DNA of 64,000 bases, from contig JAYRJL010000002.1 in assembly GCA_041906305.1 (NCBI GenBank), forward strand, positions 1 to 64,000, given 5' to 3'. Positions within the stretch are counted from its first letter, which is position 1; every line of letters begins with the position of its first letter. The notes under the pieces are model-generated. The model was given only the letters and a program-made list of their open reading frames with translations, searched no databases and had not been told where the DNA came from. Made by a program: the position numbers and the translations under genes. This document shows positions 27,569-36,407 of this stretch, in pieces. The stretch comes from SHVZ01 sp041906305 (lineage in GTDB: Bacteria > Pseudomonadota > Alphaproteobacteria > SHVZ01).

Positions 27569-28624
27569 CTACCGGCCGGACGGAATCAGCAGTTCGAGCC
27601 AGGACTCCTTCCACGCTTCCGTGCGCAGGAATCTCGCGGTCTCCAGAAAGCGCTGATCGAGACGGGCCGCCAGCGCCATCGCGAGCCTCGCCTTCTGCGG
27701 CTCGAAGGGCCCATCGAAGCCTTTGACGCCGGCATCGCGCCGGGTGCGATCGAAGGCGATGCGCGTATTGGCAAACTCCTCGTGAACTCGCCGGCCCGCC
27801 GCATACGGCTCCAGCCAGGCAAGCGCACGGATGAGCGCCGCATCTCCTTCGCCGATCCAGTCCTGGCCGTGCTGCCGGGCGGCAAGGGCGGCCAGCGACA
27901 AGGGTTCGAGATCGTAGACGACGTAGTGGATCGCATCCCGCAATTCGAAATCGAGGGTGCTCCCGTCGGTGCGGATGTTGGCGCGAAGCTGGGACACGTA
28001 GGCCGCGCGTGCCTCGACGATCAGCGTCGGATCGTCGAGCGCGTAGGCCGCGAGCACGATCAGCTTGACGCGATGACTGTTCCAGTTGTTGGTCGCGGTC
28101 TGTCCCTTGAGCGGATGGTCGAGATAGCCGCGGGAGAAGGCGTGCAGCAGGCGCCCATACCCGCTCTCGAGCCCGACCCGGCGATCGGCGGCGAGCAGAT
28201 CCCATGCGACCATCAGGGCGTCGAAGCCGGTCTCGTCGATCGGATTGAAGGAGACCTGGTAGGTTGCGATCCACGCCGCGATCAGGCGCACCGCCGCGTC
28301 CGCGTAGCGCGTGTCCCCGGTGAGACGCGCCGCCAAGGCGAGGTCACGGGCTGCCGGAAAGTCCCGAAGCGCCTCCAGGCTCTGATCGTAGATCCCCTGC
28401 CCCGGCAGCGTTCCCTCGACATGGACGCGGGCCGCTGCGTGCGGCGTGCGGTTCAGGTGCCGGTCGGCGCTGCGCAGCAGGGCGGCACGCTCCGGACCAG
28501 GCGACAGGGAAGATAGCGCTTCGGCGGTCGCCGGCGGTATCAGGGAAAACCCGTGCGGCGGTTCGGCGGCGGCAACAGGCGCTGCGCTCAGGGCGACGAC
28601 GAGCGCGACCGCCGCCGCGCGCAT
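27569..28624 (-). CDS. Alginate lyase family protein, secreted
   Basis: A 351-residue exported protein (signal peptide about 1-20, ALSAAPVAAA-EPP) with the all-alpha barrel pattern of the alginate lyase (PF05426-type) family. The segment TNNWNSHRVKLIVLAAYALD corresponds to the conserved Asn/His active-site strip, and LRDAIHYVVYDLEPL to the following helices. The reaction in that family is beta-elimination of uronate glycosidic bonds; specificity here is not shown by sequence. The start overlaps the acyl-CoA ligase stop as TGATG. It is the last gene of the 27.6-39.0 kb operon, and its chemistry looks out of place next to amide and CoA enzymes. Confidence 0.78.
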   Translation of the reverse strand: MRAAAVALVVALSAAPVAAAEPPHGFSLIPPATAEALSSLSPGPERAALLRSADRHLNRTPHAAARVHVEGTLPGQGIYDQSLEALRDFPAARDLALAARLTGDTRYADAAVRLIAAWIATYQVSFNPIDETGFDALMVAWDLLAADRRVGLESGYGRLLHAFSRGYLDHPLKGQTATNNWNSHRVKLIVLAAYALDDPTLIVEARAAYVSQLRANIRTDGSTLDFELRDAIHYVVYDLEPLSLAALAARQHGQDWIGEGDAALIRALAWLEPYAAGRRVHEEFANTRIAFDRTRRDAGVKGFDGPFEPQKARLAMALAARLDQRFLETARFLRTEAWKESWLELLIPSGR

Positions 28625-30192
28625 CAGCTGCCGCCGAGCGGGTTGCCACCCAGCAGCGACATCACCCGGTCCTTGACCAGCTTGCGATCGGTCTTGCCGG
28701 CGCCGTTCAGCGGCAGGGTGTCCTCGAAGAAGACCCGGCGCGGATGCGCATAGGCCGGACCGTTCGAGAGGCAGAACGACTTCAGCGCCTGCTCGTCGAT
28801 CTCGATCCCCTTCGCCTTCACCACGATCGCGACCGGGACCTCGCCCTTGATCGTGTGCGGCACCGGCACGACCGAGACGTCGGCGACCGCGTCGTGCTTC
28901 AGCAGCAGGTTCTCGACCTCGAGCGGGTAGACGTTCTCGCCGCCGCTGTTGAACATGTCGTCGGTGCGGCCCTTGAAGTAGAAGAAGCCCTCCGCGTCCT
29001 TGGCGAAGAGGTCGCCGGTCTTGAGCCAGCCGTCGACCAGCCGCTGCCTGTTGACCTCGGGCAGGTTGTAGTAGCCGGGCGTGACGCCGGGGTTCTTCAC
29101 CCACAGCTCGCCGTAGCTTTCGCTGACCGTGCCGTCGGTGCCGACCAGCTTCACCTCGCCCTCCGGCCAGACGACGCCGCAGCTTCCGTGCGGCGCCGGC
29201 TTGCCGTCGAGCCTGGGACCGATCATCACCGGCCCACCTTCGGTCAGGCCGTAGCTTTCGGCGACGGGGATGCCGAACGCCTCCTCGACCGCGTCCATCA
29301 GCTCCTTCGGCGTCGGCGCCGAGCCGATCTTCAGCGACTTCAGCGCCGAGAAGTCGAGGCTCTTGATCAGATCCTTCTGCTGCAGGAGCAGCGTGAACAC
29401 CGCCGGCACGCCGCCGGCATGGCTGCACTTGTATTCGGACAGCACGGTGAGGAAGCGCCTGGGCTCGAAGCCGTTCAGGATCACCACCGAGCCGCCGTAG
29501 TTCAGCATCGGCTTGATCGCGCCGGCCATGGCGTTCTTGTGATAGAGGGGCACCGCGGCGAGCGCGCGGTTGCTCGGATCGCCCGGCCAGTATTTCTGCA
29601 GCGCGCGGATCCACCAGAGCTGGCCCGCATGGGTCAGCACCACGCCTTTCGGCTTGCCGGTCGATCCCGAGGTGTAGGGCAGGAACGAGGGATGGTCGGG
29701 CGAGAGCTTCGGCGGATCGAAGCGCGCCGGGGCGCCACCGAGTGCGTGCTCGTAGTTCATCCAGCCCTTCGGCACCGGATCGAAGGCGAGCTTCACCCTG
29801 AGGCCCAGCCTGTCGACGATGCCAGCGATATGCGGATTGGCCGAGGGCTCGATCACGGCGGCGACGCAGCCTGAGTTCTGGATCGTGAACTCGATCGTGT
29901 CGGCGCCGAGCTTGGTGTTGAGCGGCACCGGCACGATGCCGGCCCGCATCGCCCCGTACATGATCTCGACGAACTCGAAGCGGTTGCTGACCGACATCGC
30001 GAAGCGGTCGCCGGGCTTGAGGCCGAGCTGGTGCATCAGGGCCGCGAACTGGTCGTGGCGACGGTCGAGCTCGGCATAGGTGATCTCGCGGGGCTTGGCG
30101 CCAGACAGGTCGATCAGCGCGACCTTGTCCGGAACCTTCTTCACCGAGTCCCGGAAGAAGTAGCCGAGGTTGTTCGTGTACAGGTCGGCCAT
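28624..30192 (-). CDS. AMP-dependent acyl-CoA synthetase/ligase
   Basis: A 522-residue adenylate-forming enzyme that activates a carboxylic acid to its CoA thioester. The P-loop YTSGSTGKPKGVV is at about residues 173-185; SYGLTEGGPV is the A5 motif, FKGRTDDMFNSGGENVYP holds the A7/A8 hinge, and the catalytic Lys is in NGAGKTDRKL near the C-terminus. ATG 30192 has AGGGGGA upstream; longer open frames are ignored. It starts 12 bases after the FAD dehydrogenase stop (30204) and is coupled to the next gene. Substrate unknown; a cyclic- or aryl-acid fits the operon as well as a fatty acid. Confidence 0.92.
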   Translation of the reverse strand: MADLYTNNLGYFFRDSVKKVPDKVALIDLSGAKPREITYAELDRRHDQFAALMHQLGLKPGDRFAMSVSNRFEFVEIMYGAMRAGIVPVPLNTKLGADTIEFTIQNSGCVAAVIEPSANPHIAGIVDRLGLRVKLAFDPVPKGWMNYEHALGGAPARFDPPKLSPDHPSFLPYTSGSTGKPKGVVLTHAGQLWWIRALQKYWPGDPSNRALAAVPLYHKNAMAGAIKPMLNYGGSVVILNGFEPRRFLTVLSEYKCSHAGGVPAVFTLLLQQKDLIKSLDFSALKSLKIGSAPTPKELMDAVEEAFGIPVAESYGLTEGGPVMIGPRLDGKPAPHGSCGVVWPEGEVKLVGTDGTVSESYGELWVKNPGVTPGYYNLPEVNRQRLVDGWLKTGDLFAKDAEGFFYFKGRTDDMFNSGGENVYPLEVENLLLKHDAVADVSVVPVPHTIKGEVPVAIVVKAKGIEIDEQALKSFCLSNGPAYAHPRRVFFEDTLPLNGAGKTDRKLVKDRVMSLLGGNPLGGS

Positions 30193-30203
30193 GATCGTCC
30201 CCC

Positions 30204-31682
30204 TCAGGCGTTCGCGGCTTCGCGGCCGGCGATGCGGCCACCGATGAAGCATTCGGCGAGGTTTCCGCCGGACATGTAAAGATGCCCGAAGACGCTGCCG
30301 AGCTCGCCGGCGGCGTAGAGTCCGGGGATCGGATCGCCGAAGGCATCGAGCACGCGCTGGCGCTCGTCATGCGCCGGTCCGCCTTGCGTGTTCGAGACCA
30401 CCGGCCAGACCTCGCCCCAATAGAAGGGCGGCTTGGCGATCGGGACCATCGACGACGGTGGCCGGCCGAACTCGGCGTCGTGGCCAGCGGCGCAATACTG
30501 GTTCCAGTCGGCGAGCGTGCGCGCCAGCACCGCCTCGCTGGTGTTCATCTGGCGCGCCATCTCCCTGACCGTGTCCGCGCGCTTGAGGATGCCGAGCCCG
30601 ACCTCGGCCAGGTTGTCGCGGCTCCACGCGAAGGAGACGTTGCGGTCGTTGTAGGTCGGCGCGCCGATCGGATAGCGCTTGCGGCCGTCCTCGTCGAAGA
30701 TCAGGAAGCCCGGGACATGCGGGTAGTCCTGCATCTCCGGCTCGTAGTGGTCCATCGGCCGGTGGCCGGTGTCCTGAAGGTACGGGTGGTACTCGTTCAT
30801 GAAGCGCTTGCCGGCGCGATTGGTGACGATCCACGTCATCGTCACGTCGCCGCGGGCCCCCTTGCCCGGGAGCCAGTCGGGTAGCCGCTTGAGGCGGATG
30901 CCGTAGGGATAGGCCGGATCGGGGTGGCGGAAGCCGTAGCAGCCGTGGAAGTGCCACATGTGCCAGAGCGACGCGCCGACCGACTGCGCCATCCGGATGC
31001 CGTCGCCGGTATTGCAGCGGACGGCGGCAGAGAGCACGGGCTTCAGCTGCCAGAACTGCGTCTGCATCGCGTGGTCGGCCTCGAAGCCACCGGTGGTGAG
31101 CACCACCGCGCGCTTGGCACGAAGCGGCCCTTTGTCGGTCTCGACGCCGACGACCTTGCCGCCCTCGCGGATGAGCCTACGGACCGGCGTGTTCAGGCGC
31201 ACATCGATCGGGCGCTTCATCACGTTGTCGAGGACGACTTTGAACATCCGGGCGCCTGCCGGATTGCCGCGGACATGCGGGAAGGCCTTGGCGATGTCGG
31301 TGCCCGGGATGTCGTCGACGTTGGAGAAGCCGAAGGTGTCGTATCCTTCGAACGGGTAGTTGCCCTCGGCCGGGCGCTCGACCACCACGGCGCCGACCGC
31401 GTCGCCGAGCTTCCTCATGTAGGCGCCGATATCGGTCATGCCGTCGGCGAGCACCTTCAACACCGGCGTCGGCGTGGTGCCGCCGTTAGTGGCCTCGAGG
31501 TAGGCGAGCGCCTTCTTCGCTTCCTTGGCGACGCGGATGCCGCCGGCCGAGCAGACCGAGATGCCGCCGGGATCCGGCATCTTCTCGAGCAGGATCACCT
31601 TCGCACCGGCATCGGTCGCCTCGATCGCCGTGATGCCGCCGGCGAAGCCGAAGCCGACGACGATGATGTCGGCGTCCGTCAT
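30204..31682 (-). CDS. FAD-dependent oxidoreductase (fumarate reductase / tricarballylate dehydrogenase-like)
   Basis: A 492-residue flavoprotein of the succinate dehydrogenase/fumarate reductase flavoprotein superfamily, including 3-ketosteroid and tricarballylate dehydrogenases. The dinucleotide fold is IIVVGFGFAGGITAIEA at residues 6-22, followed by LLEKMPDPGGISVCSAGG. The C-terminal FAD element is GLYAAGELGSVFGHLYMSGG. It probably introduces or removes a C=C double bond next to a carboxyl group. No signal peptide. ATGA overlap with the creatininase gene upstream and a 12-base spacing to the CoA ligase argue for one pathway. Substrate unknown. Confidence 0.9.
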   Translation of the reverse strand: MTDADIIVVGFGFAGGITAIEATDAGAKVILLEKMPDPGGISVCSAGGIRVAKEAKKALAYLEATNGGTTPTPVLKVLADGMTDIGAYMRKLGDAVGAVVVERPAEGNYPFEGYDTFGFSNVDDIPGTDIAKAFPHVRGNPAGARMFKVVLDNVMKRPIDVRLNTPVRRLIREGGKVVGVETDKGPLRAKRAVVLTTGGFEADHAMQTQFWQLKPVLSAAVRCNTGDGIRMAQSVGASLWHMWHFHGCYGFRHPDPAYPYGIRLKRLPDWLPGKGARGDVTMTWIVTNRAGKRFMNEYHPYLQDTGHRPMDHYEPEMQDYPHVPGFLIFDEDGRKRYPIGAPTYNDRNVSFAWSRDNLAEVGLGILKRADTVREMARQMNTSEAVLARTLADWNQYCAAGHDAEFGRPPSSMVPIAKPPFYWGEVWPVVSNTQGGPAHDERQRVLDAFGDPIPGLYAAGELGSVFGHLYMSGGNLAECFIGGRIAGREAANA

Positions 31683-32506
31683 CGCCGGCGCTTGGCCCCT
31701 GCCCCACGCTGGCGGCGCGGCGCGGCCTTCGCCTTGGCGGCCTTGGGCGCGAAGGCCTCGGGGAAGATCGCCTTGATGCCGTCGATCAGCTCGGTCGCCA
31801 TCGCATCCAGCACCTTGCGGCCCTTCTCGGGCGTCGCCAGGCTGGCGTCGCCGCGGACGCCGGTGATGCTGTAGTCGGGACCGGAGTTGCGGTCGCCGTC
31901 GAACACGGTCGGGATGTAGAAGACGGTCTTCGGCTCCGACAGCGCGTGGCCGTAGTCGGTCTTCGCCAGCTTCATCTTCACCGACTTCGGCTCGATCGCG
32001 AGGATCATCGAGGTTTCCTGCTCGTCGCCGTGACCGCCGAGCTTCTGCTTCATCATCCCCTTGGTCGCCGATCCGAGCATCCGGATGTCGGTGGTGGCGA
32101 CGCGGACCTTGCGCTCCTCGTAGATGTCGCGGACCGCGATCCGGAGCGGCGCCTCAGTCGAGACGCCGGTGTTGACGACGGCGATCCGCGTCACGCCATG
32201 GTCGATGAAGTTGCCGATCAGGTCCTTCAGCACGTTGATGAAGGTGTCGGCACGAAGGTGCTGGCTGCCGGGATAGTTGACGAAGGCCGGGTAGTAGCCG
32301 AAGTCGACCACGGGAGCGACGACCACCGGCAGCGCGTCCGCAATCCGCTGGCCGAACTCGCGCGCGGTCAGGTAGTCGGTCTTGAGCGGCAGGTGATGGC
32401 CGTGCTCCTTGGCGCGCGCGCCGATCGGGATGATCACCGGCCAGCCAGCTTCGAGCCGCTCACCGGCCTCGACCCAGGTCAGGTCCTCGAGCCATGCACC
32501 TTTCAT
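31679..32506 (-). CDS. Creatininase-family amidohydrolase
   Basis: A 275-residue enzyme of the creatininase fold, which hydrolyses cyclic amides with two metal ions. The metal region reads GARAKEHGHHLPLKTD (residues 29-44); the classic form is T-E-Q-H-G-P-H-L-P, so the usual Glu is Lys33 with Glu34 next to it, a known subfamily variant. Later ligands appear in GGHGDEQETSMI. The C-terminal tail is Lys/Arg/Ala-rich (KAAKAKAAPRRQ). ATG 32506 follows AGGTGG. It is 2 bases after the hydrolase gene and overlaps the FAD gene by ATGA. Creatinine itself is not a safe substrate call; another lactam or formamide is equally likely. Confidence 0.88.
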   Translation of the reverse strand: MKGAWLEDLTWVEAGERLEAGWPVIIPIGARAKEHGHHLPLKTDYLTAREFGQRIADALPVVVAPVVDFGYYPAFVNYPGSQHLRADTFINVLKDLIGNFIDHGVTRIAVVNTGVSTEAPLRIAVRDIYEERKVRVATTDIRMLGSATKGMMKQKLGGHGDEQETSMILAIEPKSVKMKLAKTDYGHALSEPKTVFYIPTVFDGDRNSGPDYSITGVRGDASLATPEKGRKVLDAMATELIDGIKAIFPEAFAPKAAKAKAAPRRQRGAGAKRRR

Positions 32507-32508
32507 CT

Positions 32509-33588
32509 CTAGAGCCACCTTTCGAAGAAGCGGCGCACGTCGGGCCCCCAACGGTTCTGGCCGGTGCTTTCCAGCAGGTGGCCCTCGTGGTTGTTGAACC
32601 CGTGCGCCGGGAAGATCTTGGTCAGGAACTCGGTCCCGCTGTTCTTGAGCGAGTCGCCGAGCTCGATCGTCGGACGGATCGAGTAGTCGTTGGCCGCCTG
32701 GATGTAGAAGATCGGGCAGGTCACCTTGTGCGCCGCCTTGGTCATGAGCTCGCGGAGCTTCGGAGTCCTGTCCCAGTTCATCGCCGCGCCGGCGAACTCG
32801 ACCGCGCAGCGGAACTGATCGCTCTTGGAGGCAGCCAGAAGCGTGTTGGTGCCGCCGAAGGACGACCCCATCACGCCGATGCGGCCGGAGATGACCTGCG
32901 GCAGCGTCCTGACGTAGGCCAGCGCCGCCAGCACGTCGTCGCTCTCCGCATCGAGGCGCCGCGCGAGCTGATCGTCGTATTCGTCGGTGCCGAACGGCGC
33001 CGGGCAGTCCTCGCGCCAGGGCGTGCCCGGCGAGTTGCCGTATCCGCGGCGATGCGTGAGGAACGAGGCGATGCCCCAGCTCATCAGCCACGACGCGGTG
33101 CCGGGCCGCGAGACGTCGAGCGTGCCCTGGTTCACGCCGCTGCCGTGGTTCAGCATCACGCAGGGGAACGGCCCCTTGCCCGGCGGAACGTAGAGGTAGC
33201 CCTTGAGCTCGAGATTGCCGCTCCTGACCGTGTGCTCGGTCGGAACGATCGGATGGCCGGCGAGCGAGACGTCGCCCCACCAGTCCGGGCCGTCGACGTC
33301 GCGCGTCTCGACGTGGCGCTCGAAGCGCGCGAGGGCGTCGCGCTGCTTGGCGCGGATCTTCTCGAACTCCGGGCTCTTGTCGCGCGCGGCGAGGTCGGCC
33401 TTGTGCGCGGCCTCGTCGGGGAAGCTGCACTCCCAGGTGACGTCGGGACCGTCGCCGCCCTTCTTGGCGTAGATGGTGCCGGCGGAAAGGCCGAGCGAGA
33501 CGCGGATGCGGCTCGCTTCGCGCCGGTTGGCGAGGATCTCGGCCGCTCGGCCGGGCTTGGCGTAGTACTGGGTGCGTTCGACGATCAT
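32509..33588 (-). CDS. Dienelactone-hydrolase-like alpha/beta hydrolase with N-terminal barrel domain
   Basis: A 359-residue two-part protein. Residues about 1-100 look like a dimeric alpha/beta barrel (NIPSNAP/ABM-like), with KPGRAAEILANRREASR and FPDEAAHKADLAARDKS. Residues about 110-359 form an alpha/beta hydrolase with nucleophile S243 in MGSSFGGT, Asp301 in QAANDYS, and a catalytic His at 329 or 337 in AHGFNNHEGH. The fusion is unusual. No signal peptide, so cytoplasmic. It lies 7 bases after the DppF stop and 2 before the creatininase gene, pointing to ester or lactone cleavage of an imported compound. Confidence 0.85.
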   Translation of the reverse strand: MIVERTQYYAKPGRAAEILANRREASRIRVSLGLSAGTIYAKKGGDGPDVTWECSFPDEAAHKADLAARDKSPEFEKIRAKQRDALARFERHVETRDVDGPDWWGDVSLAGHPIVPTEHTVRSGNLELKGYLYVPPGKGPFPCVMLNHGSGVNQGTLDVSRPGTASWLMSWGIASFLTHRRGYGNSPGTPWREDCPAPFGTDEYDDQLARRLDAESDDVLAALAYVRTLPQVISGRIGVMGSSFGGTNTLLAASKSDQFRCAVEFAGAAMNWDRTPKLRELMTKAAHKVTCPIFYIQAANDYSIRPTIELGDSLKNSGTEFLTKIFPAHGFNNHEGHLLESTGQNRWGPDVRRFFERWL

Positions 33589-33595
33589 CGATCCA

Positions 33596-34558
33596 TCATC
33601 CCGGAAAGTGGCAACGGACCCAACGTCCGGCCTCGACCTCGCGAAACTCAGGCAGCTCGGCGCAGCAGCGGGCCTCGACCTTGGGGCAGCGGGTATTGAA
33701 GGGGCATCCCGGCGGCGGGTTGAGCGGGCTCGGGATCTCGCCCGGCAGCACGGCGAGCCGTCCGCGCGTGGCGGGATCGGGCTCCGGTACCGCGGCGATC
33801 AGCGCCGAGGTGTAGGGATGCAGCGGCCGCTCGAACAGCGCCTTCTCGGAGGCGAGCTCGACCAGGCGGCCGAGATACATCACCGCGATCCGGTGGCTGA
33901 CATGCCGGACGACGCCGAGATTGTGCGAGATGAACAGCAGCGCCAGGCCGAACTGCGCCTGGATGTCAGCGAGCAGGTTCAGGATCTGCGCCTGGATCGA
34001 AACGTCGAGGGCCGAGACCGCCTCGTCGCAGACGACGAGCTTCGGCGACACCGCGAGCGCGCGGGCGATGCCGATGCGCTGGCGTTGTCCGCCGGAGAAG
34101 GCGTGAGGGTAGCGGCTCATGTATTCGGGCGGCAATCCCACGATCCGCATCAGCTCGGCGACGCGCTGGTCGATCTGGTCACGCGAGAAGCCAAAGTTCT
34201 TGAGCGGCTCGCCGACGATGTCGCGCACCATCAGGCGCGGGTTCAGCGAGGAATAGGGATCCTGGAACACCACCTGGATGTCGCGGCGCTTCGGCCGCAT
34301 CTCCGGCTCGGCAAGCGTGGTGATGTCCTGGCCGTCGAAATGGATCGAGCCCGATGTCGGCTGCAGCAGGCGAAGGATCAGACGCCCGACCGTGGTCTTG
34401 CCGCAGCCGCTCTCGCCGACGAAGCCCAGCGTCTCGCCCGGCGCCAACGCAAAGGACACGTCGTCGACGGCACGGAGATGCGCCTGCGGCCGGCCGAGGA
34501 AGTCGGCGCCGACCGGGAACTCCTTGGTCAGGTTCCGGACCTCGAGCAGCGCGCTCAC
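33596..34558 (-). CDS. dppF: Dipeptide/oligopeptide-type ABC transporter ATP-binding protein (DppF-like)
   Basis: A 320-residue ATPase of the Opp/Dpp family. Walker A is GESGCGKTT, the signature is FSGGQRQRIGIARAL and Walker B is LVVCDEAVSALD. The C-terminal oligopeptide-transporter domain contains the Cys-rich strip PPGCPFNTRCPKVEARCC, found in DppD/DppF. The start is GTG 34558, overlapping the DppD stop (GTGA); the frame further upstream is not used. It pairs with DppD to drive the DppBC permease. Confidence 0.93.
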   Translation of the reverse strand: MSALLEVRNLTKEFPVGADFLGRPQAHLRAVDDVSFALAPGETLGFVGESGCGKTTVGRLILRLLQPTSGSIHFDGQDITTLAEPEMRPKRRDIQVVFQDPYSSLNPRLMVRDIVGEPLKNFGFSRDQIDQRVAELMRIVGLPPEYMSRYPHAFSGGQRQRIGIARALAVSPKLVVCDEAVSALDVSIQAQILNLLADIQAQFGLALLFISHNLGVVRHVSHRIAVMYLGRLVELASEKALFERPLHPYTSALIAAVPEPDPATRGRLAVLPGEIPSPLNPPPGCPFNTRCPKVEARCCAELPEFREVEAGRWVRCHFPG

Positions 34559-35541
34559 CCTTCCGCCCTCCAGCAACGCGCCTGCCGGCCGTCGGCGAAC
34601 TGGCGCAGCACCTGGGGCTCGGTCCGGCAGCGGTCGACTGCCTCCGGGCAGCGCGGGTTGAAGCGGCAGCCCAGCGGGAAGCTCGCCGGCGACGGCGTCG
34701 TGCCGGCGATGGTCTCGAGCCGCTTCAGCTTCTTCCGCGCCAGCGGGATCGAGCGCATCAGGAGCCGCGTGTAGGGATGCAGCGGCCGAGCGAAGAGCTC
34801 GGATACCGTCCCCTCCTCCACCACCTGCCCCGCATACATGACGACGACCCGATCGGCCATCTGCGCGATCACGCCGAGATCGTGCGTGATCATCAGGATC
34901 GCCGCCCCGGTCTCGTCGCGGAGATTGCGCATCAGCGCCAGGATCTGCGCCTGGATGGTGACGTCGAGCGCCGTCGTCGGCTCGTCGGCGATCAGGAGCT
35001 TCGGCGAGCACGCCAGCGCGATGGCGATCATGACGCGCTGGCGCATGCCGCCGGAAAGCTGGTGCGGGTAGTCGTCGACCCGGCGCTCGGACGACGGGAT
35101 GCCGACCCGTTGCATCAGCTCGATCGCACGCCTGCGGGCCTCGTCGTTGGAGATGCCGAGATGCTCGACCAACACCTCCATGATCTGGAACCCGACCGTG
35201 TAGACCGGATTCAGCGAGGTCATCGGCTCCTGGAAGATCATCGCGGCATGGCGGCCGCGGATCTTCAGCATCTCGGACTCGGGCAACGTCGTCAGGTCCT
35301 GGCCGGCGAGCGCGATGCGTCCTTGGTCGATCGCGCCCTGCTCTCCCAAGAGGCGTAGCACCGAGAGCGCTGTCACCGACTTGCCCGACCCGGACTCGCC
35401 GACGACGCCGAGCACCTCACCGGCTCCGATGTGCAGCGTCACGCCGTCGAGCACCTTGAGGCGCTTGCGCTCCGGCGTCTGGAACGAGACCGAGAGATCG
35501 TCGATGTCGAGGACGCTTGTTGTAGAAGCCGAGGGGGTCAT
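34555..35541 (-). CDS. dppD: Dipeptide/oligopeptide-type ABC transporter ATP-binding protein (DppD-like)
   Basis: A 328-residue ATPase. Walker A GESGSGKSVT, Q-loop region AMIFQEPMTSLNP, signature LSGGMRQRVMIAIAL and Walker B LLIADEPTTALD are intact. The C-terminal extension has the Cys pattern GCRFNPRCPEAVDRC. ATG 35541 overlaps the permease stop in ATGA and its own stop overlaps the GTG start of dppF, so the ATPase pair is made in balance with the permeases. Confidence 0.93.
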   Translation of the reverse strand: MTPSASTTSVLDIDDLSVSFQTPERKRLKVLDGVTLHIGAGEVLGVVGESGSGKSVTALSVLRLLGEQGAIDQGRIALAGQDLTTLPESEMLKIRGRHAAMIFQEPMTSLNPVYTVGFQIMEVLVEHLGISNDEARRRAIELMQRVGIPSSERRVDDYPHQLSGGMRQRVMIAIALACSPKLLIADEPTTALDVTIQAQILALMRNLRDETGAAILMITHDLGVIAQMADRVVVMYAGQVVEEGTVSELFARPLHPYTRLLMRSIPLARKKLKRLETIAGTTPSPASFPLGCRFNPRCPEAVDRCRTEPQVLRQFADGRQARCWRAEG

Positions 35542-36407
35542 CGATCCTTGATCCTCGGATCGAGGATGTCGCGAAGCCCGTCGCCGAACAGGTTGAAGCC
35601 GATGATCGTGAGGCCGAGCGCGGTCGAGGCCGAGAGCGCCAGGTAGGGCTCGGTCCTGAGCGAGACGATGCCATCGCGGATCATGCCGCCCCAGGAGGGC
35701 CTGGGCTCCTGCACGCCGATGCCGAGGAAGCTCAGGGTCGCCTCGGCCATGATGATGAAGCCGACGCCGATCGAGGCGCGCACGATCAGCGGCGCCACGA
35801 TGTTCGGCAGGAAGTGGCGGATCAGGATCACGAAGGGCGGCGTGCCAGACGCGATCGCCGCATCGACATAGAGCTCAGTCCTGAGCTGCAGCACCAGCGA
35901 GCGCGTGAGCCGAGCGATACCGGGCCACCAGACCACCGAGAGCGAGATGATCACGGTCGTGATGCCGGGCCCGAGCGCGGACGCCAGCAGGATCGCGAAG
36001 ATGATGTCCGGAAAGGCGAAGATGATGTCGACGACCCGCATGATCGTCGAGTCGAGCTTGCCGCCGAAATACCCGGCGATCATGCCGAGCAGGATGCCGA
36101 CCGTCAGCGTGATGGCGAGCACGGCGACCGCGACGGTCAGCGACACCTGGGCGCCGACGATCAGGCGCGAGAGGATGTCTCGTCCGAGCGCGTCGGTGCC
36201 GAGCAGGTGCTCGGGCGACGGATGCGCCCAGGTGAACAGGATGTCGGTCTCGTCGTAGTCGTAGGGGATGATGAGCCTGGCGAAAATCGCGACCAGGACG
36301 ACGAAGGCGACGATCGCGGTGCCGGCGATCGCGTTCCGGTTCCGCCGGAACTTCGGCCAGAAATCCGACCTGGCGCGGGTGGCCGGCTCGAGGGCGGTGG
36401 CGCTCAT
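35538..36407 (-). CDS. dppC: Dipeptide-type ABC transporter permease (DppC-like)
   Basis: A 289-residue membrane protein with six helices and an N-terminal OppC-N helix (RNAIAGTAIVAFVVLVAIFA). The LLGTDALGRDILSRLIVGA segment is the DppC hallmark, and the ATPase-docking EAA loop reads VDAAIASGTPPFVILIRHFL. ATG 36407 overlaps the dppB stop in ATGA. Substrate range (peptide, opine, other) cannot be read from the permease. Confidence 0.93.
   Translation of the reverse strand: MSATALEPATRARSDFWPKFRRNRNAIAGTAIVAFVVLVAIFARLIIPYDYDETDILFTWAHPSPEHLLGTDALGRDILSRLIVGAQVSLTVAVAVLAITLTVGILLGMIAGYFGGKLDSTIMRVVDIIFAFPDIIFAILLASALGPGITTVIISLSVVWWPGIARLTRSLVLQLRTELYVDAAIASGTPPFVILIRHFLPNIVAPLIVRASIGVGFIIMAEATLSFLGIGVQEPRPSWGGMIRDGIVSLRTEPYLALSASTALGLTIIGFNLFGDGLRDILDPRIKDR

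Noticed and set aside
27569..30370. Apparent 933-codon fusion of ligase-like and lyase proteins
   Set aside because: The first two-thirds is an off-frame reading of the acyl-CoA ligase gene; the true lyase starts at 28624 with a signal peptide.
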